Below are positions 55,938 to 64,000 of a stretch of DNA of 64,000 nt, one piece after another. The stretch comes from Narthecium ossifragum. Taxonomy: Eukaryota > Streptophyta > Magnoliopsida > Dioscoreales > Nartheciaceae. The translations under genes were made by a program, and so were the position numbers. The stretch is from contig OY986967.1 in assembly GCA_963920575.1 (NCBI GenBank), forward strand, positions 1,255,001 through 1,319,000, given 5' to 3'. The notes beneath the pieces are model-generated. The model did not search any database. It saw only the letters and a program-made list of their open reading frames with translations, and was not told the DNA's origin. The number at the start of each line of letters is the position of its first letter. The first letter of the stretch is position 1.

Positions 55938-57826
55938 GGTATGCAACAATGTACACTCCACGGAGATGTAAGATGTTTGAAGTTAGTAAACCAGTATTAT
56001 TAATTTCAGCCAGAAAACCTTATGAAAAGTTTGAAGTTTACTTGAAGGTGGAAAAGCTAAAATAAATACTAGGTGAGAAATTTCTACTCCTTTGTGGTGA
56101 CTTTTCAAACCATTTTATGATAGTATTAGAGAAAATTTTCTTATTAGCCCTTAGTGGGGATTTGTTTTTTTAAAGCTGAAAAGTGAACTCAGAATTAATT
56201 AATGGTTCAATTATCTAGTTTTTAAAAAATAAAATCCGAGGACTTTTTCTATAGGCATGCCTTGTCACTTGTATATACGTGGCTAATGATATGTGTTTTT
56301 TATTTTATCCCTGTTCCTTATTTGAATATATCCAGGTGTAGTCTAGGTTGGCGGATGGTTTTATATCAGATAAATCAAAAAGTTATGCTGACTCTTGTAG
56401 AAACGGACCATACGGAAACATCGGCGAGAATCCAGCATATGGACTTTTAGATATATATAATAATCACTAATCTTATCCTAATAATCACCCAATAATAACT
56501 TCCTCCCACTAAACCCCTCACAACCTAGAATTATCATGTCAAATAGACGCCACTTAGGACATTCTCCCGTCACGTAAGATAACAAAAGTTTTACTTACAA
56601 TCATAATCTCATATAAGAATAATATATATATATATGCATGATAATGACCTCAAGATTTGTCAATGCGCGAATCAGAGGATCTATCGTCCCTGACCTCACA
56701 CATGCGCGCGCGCGAGAGCGCCTCATGTTAGTTTGATTGGTAATTAAGCTGCTTCATGCTGTTAATGTCAATTAACTATGTGACACGTGTTTTTATTTTG
56801 GAGGTTATATATAATAATTAATGCCATTTATATTAGTGGAACTATTGTTATTATTATGCCTAGCTATGCTTCCCTTTCAAGAATCTGGTCGAATTGTCCG
56901 CAACAATAATGCTTGTAGACAACCATTTCCCACCTTCGCTATCAATTGATATATACAAAGCCCCTAATTATAGTTATAACTAGCTAGGAAAGCATATTAT
57001 ATTTTCTAGAATTCCAACCCTACAACTAACACTTAACAGGTCGTTGTGAATAGAATGACATGCCGACGGCTGCTAATTAAGCATTAATTCCATCACAATA
57101 TTCACGGCTAACTGTCCGCCTCCGCTATCTCTATAATAACTTACACATCAACCCACTATCCTTTTTTTTTTTATATTTAATTATAATTTTATGACACGTG
57201 TATGTCACATGTATGCCATGTGTGTATAAGTTTATGACTCAGATTATGAATCATAAGGGATAACTATCATCGGATCTTATAAGGTAGATAAGGATGTATA
57301 TTTAAAACTAACCTAGGGAATTATCATAACAATATACAAAGTTAACTTAGAAAAATATATATGTAAACAAATTAATAGGAGGGAAACTGTTGTAACCGTT
57401 ATTGCTCCTTATAAGATTGACTAGTACTCACCTGTGCCCCTGACACAGTTTTTAGTTATTGTTAATATAAAATTTTAACAAACTCCCTGTAGTTTATCTG
57501 GTTAGATGGCTGTGTTGACCCGTAGGTGGTTCAGGGTTCGAAGGTTGGTCATAGCTTTTTGTTCACTGCCACCATAAAACATAGCCAATAAAATATAAAA
57601 TAAAATATTATAAGTCTAACTTAGGGTATATAAAATAAATATAAGTCTTTGCATATTGCATATTGCATAAGATAATAAACTTATGTTGATATGAATTAAT
57701 GCAGGTTTATATAAAGCAAAATTAGAGAATATATAAACTTAGAAAATATATATAAAGAAACTTAGGGGATATGAATTAATGCAGGTTAACCGTTATTGCG
57801 CCTTATAAGGTTGATTATATTATACT
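55938..57826. other. AT-rich intergenic DNA
   Basis: 55946-55985 repeats 25912-25950 (CACTCCACGGAGATGTAAGA), a further piece of the duplicated spacer. A GC alternation GCGCGCGCGCGAGAG lies near 56704-56718. At about 57488-57545 TCTGGTTAGATGGC and GGGTTCGAAGG resemble Pol III A and B boxes, so a tRNA-derived SINE fragment is possible. No gene seen. Confidence 0.35.
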
Positions 57827-58026
57827 NNNNNNNNNNNNNNNNNNNNNNNNNNNNNNNNNNNNNNNNNNNNNNNNNNNNNNNNNNNNNNNNNNNNNNNNNN
57901 NNNNNNNNNNNNNNNNNNNNNNNNNNNNNNNNNNNNNNNNNNNNNNNNNNNNNNNNNNNNNNNNNNNNNNNNNNNNNNNNNNNNNNNNNNNNNNNNNNNN
58001 NNNNNNNNNNNNNNNNNNNNNNNNNN
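57827..58026. other. Assembly gap (200 N)
   Basis: Exactly 200 N bases in AT-rich DNA, presumably of unknown true size. Confidence 0.95.
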
Positions 58027-58195
58027 AAAAGTCATGTGATCTTTTTTATTTTTTTTGTAAATATTGTAATTAACAATCAAATTTTTAATAAATATTTCTT
58101 AATTTATTAGAGTAATTTTTGACTCAAATTATTTTTTACAAATCTACAATTGCAAAAAAATAGGAAGTAACATGCACAAGTTAGTAATTTTTGAA

Positions 58196-58480
58196 AAGTC
58201 CTGATATGAATAGTCCTAGTTGGATTAGGAGGATAGAGTCCTGGTTGATTGAGTTAGGCCTAGTTGGATTAGGAGGATAGAGTCCTGGTTGATGAAGTTT
58301 CTCTACTATTTAAGGTGTGTAATCGTTTACATCGTAACAGGAATAAAAGATTAGAGAGTCTTTTTGTTTTCTACTCGTCTTCTTTCTCTGTTTGCTGCTT
58401 CCTCTGTTCTTGAGATATTCTTCTTCCCCTCCAGGCTCCAGCGGGTCCTAATCAGAGGATCATCCAGGTTTAAAAGAACT
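58196..58480 (+). repeat. LTR-like segment with a 44-bp tandem duplication
   Basis: CTAGTTGGATTAGGAGGATA with GAGTCCTGGTTGAT occurs twice (58217 and 58261 areas). A short CTATTTAAGG TATA-like box (about 58307) and pyrimidine-rich sequence with AATAAAAG follow, resembling the U3-R part of a copia LTR. The ends were not resolved. It lies where the missing 5' part of the REI1-like gene should be. Confidence 0.4.
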
Positions 58481-58555
58481 TGCTAACTATTTCTCGTTTT
58501 TTCTGAGCTCCCTTTTGTGCACCTTCTCGCCTATTATGAATATATAGTGATCTTT

Positions 58556-60174
58556 GCTTTAGTGCTTATATGCTTTTGAGAGTTTCTGACGCTATGAGGG
58601 CTTCTCAGGGATCGCCGGATCGGGTCCTATGACTGCTGATATCGCGCTAATGAAGCCACTTACAGGACGTGCACCAAAGCCAACTTTGTTAAGCAAGTCC
58701 CCTGCCATAAGAGAAGAGGCAAGTGAAGAGAGTGAAGATGAGTGGTCGGAGGTCGATCCAAATAGCGATGTAGATGCGGCATCAGCAAATTTAATGGGCC
58801 TACATGTGAATGAATCCGCATCCCCTTCTGGTGTTGACCATGACACTGATATGGAGGAAGACGAAGATTTGGATCCATCATGCTGTTTTATCTGTGATAT
58901 AAAGCACAAGACCATAGAAACCTGCATGGTTCACATGCACAAACAGCATGGATTTTTCATACCTGATATTGAGTACTTGATGGATCCTAAGGGCTTCCTT
59001 ACGTATGTCGGTCTGAAGGTAGCATCATTGCTTCTATCTCATGCTGTACAATCTCTTTCTCAAAACATGATACCTAACTTCACTATTCTTCTTTTCTCAG
59101 GTGAAGAGGGATTATATGTGTTTATATTGTAACGATAGATGTCATCCTTTCCAGAGCTTGGAGGCAGTGAGGAAACACATGATAGCTAAAGGTCATTGTA
59201 AAGTTCGTTATGGTGATGGAGTGGATGATGATGATGCAGACTTGGAGGATTTCTATGATTACAGCAGCAGGTTTCTTTCCGATTCTTATAATTCATTGAT
59301 GATTGCATGATGCAGTCACTATATATCGACTAAAGCATATATCCTCTGTTTTTTAGGTATTAATCTATCAAGTTAGTTAGTGCCCAAGAGTACTAGTTAT
59401 CTCTCTTATGCTTGGATGATCATCAAACATAGGAGGCATTTGTGGATCATTTAGCCTATTATAATTCTACTTAGCTATGAGCTTTAACATGCACTTAGTT
59501 TTGTGTGTCAAATGGGATGCTATATCATAAGCTAGATTCACCGTCACCACTTCCTTTTCTCTTTCAATACTGTCGTTTGATGATACTATTATGTTGATAT
59601 GGTAATTCTAAGTTACTCGATCGGCATTCATCTGGTTCTGTATAATTGATAGTGCTTAGTAATTTAGCTTCTTTTTCTGCAGCTATGTTGATGAGGATGG
59701 AAAACAGTTGGTGGCCGCAAATGAGATGAATAGAAACATTGAGCTTGGGATTTGTGGGTCTGAACTCATAATAACCCAGAAGAATAAGGGAAAGACATCC
59801 ATTAAAGCTCTTGGTTCTCGGGAATTTCTTCGTTTTTATCGCCAGAAACCCCGCCCATCTCCTTTGCCTTGGCAATTTCATTAGCTTCAAGGTATTCTGA
59901 TTTCTACCTTCATGATCGCTCTTGTCCATTTTTTGTCTAGTTTACTATACTTTTCTTTTGTTTAGAGCTCTATGTTACTTGCTCCTTGTTCCACGGCGTT
60001 GAATTTATGCATACTGGCCATGGTTATGATGTACACAGTGTAGGGTGGTTATATCTGAAACTTTATTTCTTTGTCAGGTACCAGAGCATGGGCTTGGCAA
60101 CTGTTCAATCTAGAAAGAAGATTGTCAGGATGAAGGTTGTGAGGGTGGAACTGGACGATCAAACAACAACCTAA
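58556..60174 (+). pseudogene. REI1/ZNF622-like 60S biogenesis factor, truncated pseudogene
   Basis: Four exons: about 58556-59018, 59101-59270, 59683-59891 and 60078-60174, all with GT-AG borders in matching phase. They encode the C-terminal two thirds of a cytosolic pre-60S maturation zinc-finger protein. Visible are the acidic EESEDEWSEVDPNSD, a C2H2 finger (CCFICDIKHK...HMHKQHGFFIPD), a second finger (CLYCNDRCHPF...HMIAKGHC), DADLEDFYDYSSSYVDEDGK and SMGLATVQSR. The first two family fingers and the N-terminus are missing. Frameshifts lie near 58625 (after RASQGSPDRV) and in exon 3 near 59855, where a stop at 59882 precedes the out-of-frame ALAISLASR. The normal C-terminus is replaced by RVELDDQTTT. 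Retained introns show a DNA-level duplicate, not a retrocopy. It is tail-to-tail with the sulfotransferase gene. Confidence 0.85.
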
Positions 60175-60280
60175 GGATTAGATTAAAAAAAAAACAAATT
60201 AAAGAAAACAGATCAAGATATGGTTTGATCAATGGATGACGGGACGCAGTCAGGCATCGCCGCCGCTCCCACCAGTAGAG
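60175..60280. other. Convergent intergenic spacer
   Basis: About 106 bp between the REI1-like pseudogene stop and the sulfotransferase stop. It should hold 3' UTR sequence of the sulfotransferase gene; an A-rich stretch at 60184-60210 (plus strand) is the only feature. Confidence 0.5.
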
Positions 60281-61363
60281 CTAGTTAGTTGCATTCAGCA
60301 CCGTGGCAGCACTGTCGGCAAAGCTCAGGCCGGAGCCCTGAAGCTTCTCTTGGTTGATCCGGTCAAACCTCCGAGCCATCTCGGGAGTCAGATGCTCCAC
60401 CCAATCACCCACCTTGCCTTTGCGGAAAACCGAGGAGTTGTTGATGATCAAGCCCAAATCCTTGCCTCCCCTTCCTCCCATCTCATTCACTTCCAAGCTT
60501 CTCAGGTTCTCGAAGCTACACAGCTTCACGATCTCCTCCACCACTCCTTCGATCACTTCTTCCGGAGAAAACGGGCACCCCATGAACTCCGCAAGCTTTC
60601 TCACGTTGGTGGCAGTGTCCTGTTTCAGGTCCTCGTACTTCAGGAAGAGCAACTTCTGAGGCCGCTTCAGGCTCGCGTGCCAGTACTCGAGCACATGATC
60701 CCATACCGGCCCATAGAGGGAGGTCCCGTCGCAGAACCTCTCAAAGAACACGTCGAAGGGGGTGGTTGCACTTGTCCCCGCCGCCACCGGAGACATCGAC
60801 GTACTGAAATGCCAGGATGACACTGACGTGTCCCGGGGGTCGCGGCACAGGTACACAATTCGACAGTCGTTGTTGTCTGACGTCGTGATTGATTCCGGCA
60901 GGAGCGAGTAAGGCGTGTGGGTGGCGAGGAGACGAGGGGTGGGGAGGACGTCGAGGTTAGGTAGCTGTTGGCGCGTGGAGAAGAGCCTCTCCATGAAGGG
61001 CGCGCAGTCCTGGGCGTGGCTCCGGTGCAGAGGGTGGTCGGCGAAGGAGTGGTCCTTCCTGTTGAGGGTGGCGAAGGCTAGGGCCTTGATCCACGTCGTC
61101 CCCGACTTGGGGAACGTGACCAGGATGACGTCGCCAGCGCGGGGAGTGAAGGAGTCGCGGAAGGCCAGCATCCCAAGGAGATGAGGATCCATGAACCAGA
61201 AGCCCTGGTAGGGGCGAAGGATTCCATTTTGTGGGAGGGACGAGATGAGATCCTTGTATCCGGCATAGGAAGCCTTCTCTTCCTCTATCTGCTCCTCTGT
61301 GTTTGATCTCTGCAGGAAGCATGAGGAAAAGTAGTAGCTGGGCTCTTGCTCTTGGGAGGCCAT
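60281..61363 (-). CDS. Cytosolic sulfotransferase (SOT family), intact single exon
   Basis: Encodes 360 residues, normal for plant SOTs, which are mostly intronless. The enzyme transfers a sulfonate from PAPS to a hydroxyl of a small molecule such as a flavonoid, steroid, jasmonate or desulfoglucosinolate; the acceptor cannot be told from sequence. Visible motifs: FPKSGTTW (84-91, 5'-phosphosulfate loop), THTPYSLLP (148-156, with the catalytic histidine at 149), YLCRDPRDTSVSSWHF (171-186, 3'-phosphate binding) and RKGKVGDWVEHLT (314-326, the C-terminal PAPS motif). All key residues are present. There is no transit or signal peptide, so it is cytosolic. The ORF is far more GC-rich than its surroundings. 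The start gives MASQEQEPSYYF; no upstream in-frame alternative seems better. Confidence 0.95.
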   Translation of the reverse strand: MASQEQEPSYYFSSCFLQRSNTEEQIEEEKASYAGYKDLISSLPQNGILRPYQGFWFMDPHLLGMLAFRDSFTPRAGDVILVTFPKSGTTWIKALAFATLNRKDHSFADHPLHRSHAQDCAPFMERLFSTRQQLPNLDVLPTPRLLATHTPYSLLPESITTSDNNDCRIVYLCRDPRDTSVSSWHFSTSMSPVAAGTSATTPFDVFFERFCDGTSLYGPVWDHVLEYWHASLKRPQKLLFLKYEDLKQDTATNVRKLAEFMGCPFSPEEVIEGVVEEIVKLCSFENLRSLEVNEMGGRGGKDLGLIINNSSVFRKGKVGDWVEHLTPEMARRFDRINQEKLQGSGLSFADSAATVLNATN

Positions 61364-61500
61364 ATATGGGATCTAATTAATGTCGATCTCTAGTTACCTG
61401 AAACTAAGATTCGATAGCTGTTGCTGATGATGGAGAACTTCGTTGGCAACGATAGGAGGGGAGAGAGATTATAAAGTGGAATTAATGTCGATCTCTAAGA
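61364..61500 (-). promoter_or_regulatory. Promoter and 5' UTR of the sulfotransferase gene
   Basis: A minus-strand TATA-like CACTTTATAAT lies at about 61478-61468, putting the start near 61440 and giving a leader of about 75 nt. An 18-bp direct repeat AATTAATGTCGATCTCTA occurs at 61375-61392 (in the leader) and 61480-61497 (just upstream of the TATA box). Confidence 0.45.
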
Positions 61501-61699
61501 TTTGTGTACACGCCAGCTGGCATATGCTGTCATATGCATGCTCATGGCTAGCTGGCCGGGCATGTTTACTGGTTTTATTCGCTGTTTTGTTCTCATCGTG
61601 GGCGAATAGGATTTAAATAAAAGGGGTATTTGGTCATAACCCACAATCTAACCCCCTCCTTGTCCATAGCCCTGTCCATAGCCCCATACATCTTGCTAA

Positions 61700-62375
61700 A
61701 AACCCCACCTTCATTGCTTTTATATGAATAACCCAATAACACATGAAAATGACAATAATACCCTTACCCATATTTTATATTTTTTTATTCCAACATTTTC
61801 TCTCTCATCTCTCATCTCACTCTCCTCTCTCCCCCTCTCTTCTCCGACGACCGACAGCGAACTCCTCCTTCCAACTCCGGTTAACCACCTCAACTCCGGC
61901 GAGCTCGTCTTCTCCACCTCCGCCCTCATTCCCACCTCCAGCCAACTCCTCCGGCCAAAGCCAACCACAAGCTCCACGCTGGTGTTGAGCACCACACTCC
62001 GCTCGAGCCCCTCCTCTCTCAAGACCGGCGCCGCCACCACCGGGTTCCGTCGCTTCTGTCCATCCAAGGGTCATCAAACCCCAGATCCGACCTCTCCTCC
62101 TCCACCACTGCGTACCCGACGCCGCTCCGACCTCTCCTCCTCCATCCCCGGCGAAGACCTCAAGCTCCGTCCTACTCACGGATCCGGCGCCGGACCTCCC
62201 CAGCTCCGCCATCTCCGGACTCCCCAACCTCATCCGACACCAGATCCGATGCCCCTTCGCCCCTACGACCCTTCCTTCTCCATCTTCGGGCCCGATCCGG
62301 CGAGATCCGCCGGCCACCACCTCCCTGCCCCCGCTCGGGGTTGTCTTCCCCGATCAACCACGCTCTTGTGAGCTG
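61700..62375 (+). other. Pyrimidine-rich, GC-rich tract with open frames
   Basis: A plus-strand frame of 215 codons (61724-62371) is Ser/Pro/Thr-rich with no domain, and minus-strand frames of similar length overlap it. This is expected from CT-rich, strand-biased DNA (CTCCGGC, CTCCTCC phrases). It may be a transposon leader or captured sequence; I do not call it a gene. Confidence 0.3.
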
Positions 62376-62685
62376 GTTCAGCCAGGCCGAGTCGCTTGTG
62401 GCCTGACCCGGTTCCCACCAGATCCAATTGAGTCTGGACCGGATTGATTCAGTCCACATTGATCCAAGCCTTGATCCAGTAGTCTGGGTCTGACCTGATC
62501 CAAATCCAATAAAATCCAGCCCATCAAGCTCAGTCACACCACAATCCAATCGGGCCCAGATATAGCAAAACAGACTTGAACCCAAATCAGAGTCGAGAGC
62601 TAGGACTGTGAAAATTTTTAATCAAAATACAATTTACGCATCAAAATTATACATAAAATTTAGAAAATTGACCATCTAAAATTGA
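62376..62685. other. Spacer before the satellite
   Basis: Degenerate GATCCAATCC/CTGATCCAA phrases at 62400-62560 recall those after the 46-47 kb minisatellite. No gene seen. Confidence 0.35.
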
Positions 62686-64000
62686 CAAAAATGCATTTTC
62701 ATCTTTCTGAATTCATTTTCATCTTTCACAATTCATTTTCATCTTTCATACATTTTCATCTTTTTAACTCTATTTTCATCAGTTTAAATCTATTTTCATC
62801 CTTATTATCTTTATTTTTATATTTTTAAAATCATTTTCATCTATCAAAAATCATTTTCATCCTTCTGAAATCATTTTCATCTTTCAAAAAATCATTTTCA
62901 TCTTTCTGAAATCATTTTCATCTTTCAAAAAATCATTTTCATCTTTTTGAATTCATTTTCATCTTTCTGAAATCATTTTCATCTTTCTAAAATCATTTTC
63001 ATCTTTGACAATTCATTTTCATATTCCTAAATTCATTTTCATCTTTTTAAAATCATTTTCATCTTTCTCAATTCATTTTCATCTTTGATAATTCATTTTC
63101 ATCTTTTTAAATTCATTTTCATCTTTCCTGCATTTTCATCTTTCTTAGTTCATTTTCATCTTTCTAAACTCATTTTTATCTTTGACAATTCATTTTCATC
63201 TTTCTGAAATCATTTTCATCTTTCTAAAATTATTTTCATCTTTATGAATTCATTTTCATCTTTCACAAATCATTTTCATCTTTCTCAAATCATTTTCATC
63301 TTTCTCAAATCATTTTCATCTTTCTCAAATCATTTTCATCTTTATGAATTCATTTTCATCTTTCTAAATTTATTTTCATCTTTTTTAAATCATTTTCATC
63401 TTTGACAATTCATTTTTATCTTCCTGAATTCATTTTCATCTTTTTAAAATCATTTTCATCTTTCTGAATTCAATTTCATCTTTTTAAAATCATTTTCATC
63501 TTTCTGAATTCATTTTCATCTTTCTCAATTCATTTTCATCTTTGACAATTCATTTTCATCATTGATAATTCATTTTCATCTTTGACAATTCATTTTCATA
63601 TTCCTAAATTCATTTTCATCTTTTTAAAATCATTTTCATCTTTTTAAAATCATTTTCATCTTTCTCAATTCATTTTCATCTTTTGAAATTCATTTTCATC
63701 TTCCTCAATTCATTTTCATCTTTGACAATTCATTTTCATCTTTCTAAATTCATTTTCATCTTTCCTGCATTTTCATCTTTCTTAATTCATTTTCATTTTC
63801 CTAAACTCATTTTTATCTTTGACAATTCATTTTCATTTTTCTGAATTCATTTTCATCTTTCTCAATTCATTTTCATCTTTGACAATTCATTTTCATCTTC
63901 CTAAATTCATTTTCATCTTTCCTGCATTTTCATTTTTCTTAGTTCATTTTCATTTTCCTAAACTCATTTTTATCTTTGACAATTCATTTTCATTTTTCTG
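62686..64000. repeat. Satellite of CATTTTCATCTTTCTRAATT units, running off the window
   Basis: Head-to-tail units of mostly 18-20 bp, core TTCATTTTCATCTTT, with variable middles (CTGAA, GACAA, TTAAA, CTCAA). More than 60 copies lie in the 1.3 kb visible and the array continues past 64000. Longer blocks also recur: CTTTCCTGCATTTTCATC near 63123, 63762 and 63916 marks a higher-order period. Very low GC and strand-biased. Confidence 0.93.

Noticed and set aside
57488..57560. tRNA gene
   Set aside because: A- and B-box-like words are present but the sequence does not fold into a cloverleaf with an acceptor stem; at most a SINE fragment.
61724..62371. 215-codon plus-strand frame as a gene
   Set aside because: Ser/Pro/Thr-rich translation of CT-rich DNA, with equally long overlapping frames on the other strand and no domain.
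62686..64000. Telomeric or centromeric repeat
   Set aside because: The unit does not contain the plant telomere heptamer and is much shorter than typical centromeric satellites.

Overview
This is a window of plant nuclear DNA. The evidence is spliced receptor-kinase genes with GT-AG introns, the first exon of a plant-type plasma-membrane H+-ATPase, a single-exon plant cytosolic sulfotransferase, and dense Ty1/copia, Ty3/gypsy, CACTA, LINE and MITE sequence in an AT-rich background. The GC-rich, intronless sulfotransferase hints at a monocot, but the species cannot be fixed from sequence alone. Two 200-base N runs (8882-9081 and 57827-58026) are assembly gaps.

Layout. (1) 1-465: the 5' end of an H+-ATPase gene leaving the window on the minus strand, with its promoter. 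(2) 0.5-14.6 kb: gene-poor DNA with a solo LTR carrying a nested MITE, a second LTR, a fold-back minisatellite, a TAA-flanked MITE, and a long-TIR element that carries one exon of a GRF-type zinc-finger gene. (3) 14.6-28.5 kb: a minus-strand tandem cluster of LRK10-like non-RD receptor kinases. It holds one truncated pseudogene, two intact genes (RLK-A, RLK-B) and one copy with a 4-bp frameshift (RLK-C). Between them lie a copia gag remnant split by a solo LTR and several kinase-less copies of the kinase 5' flank. (4) 29.4-38.0 kb: a decayed CACTA (En/Spm) transposon split by a nearly complete but inactive copia element with both LTRs. (5) 38.0-45.1 kb: a second copy of the 23.2-24.7 kb spacer, split by a Ty3/gypsy element (TSD GCCGA) that itself contains a solo LTR (TSD CTTCC), plus a fold-back MITE with a 9-bp TSD. 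(6) 45.1-52.6 kb: a minus-strand LTR element without recognisable pol. (7) 52.6-58.5 kb: a palindromic minisatellite, an unidentified GC-rich ORF, a LINE 3' end and AT-rich spacer. (8) 58.5-61.5 kb: a REI1-like ribosome-biogenesis pseudogene tail-to-tail with an intact sulfotransferase gene. (9) 61.7-64 kb: a GC-rich pyrimidine tract and an 18-20 bp satellite running off the window.

How it works together. The genes likely to work are the H+-ATPase (only exon 1 visible), RLK-A, RLK-B and the sulfotransferase. The kinases form a tandem family whose proteins have a very short Ser/Asn-rich N-terminus in place of the usual LRK10-type ectodomain. The most unusual pattern is a promoter-like module in several different LTRs: palindromes containing GATCGATC, mostly in pairs 21-23 bp apart, ending about 60-70 bp upstream of a TATAAATA box. 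It occurs in the copia LTRs (32.1 and 37.0 kb), a related LTR at 15.6 kb and gypsy-type LTRs at 6.4 and 41.7 kb; a fifth cluster at 38.6 kb has no nearby TATA box.
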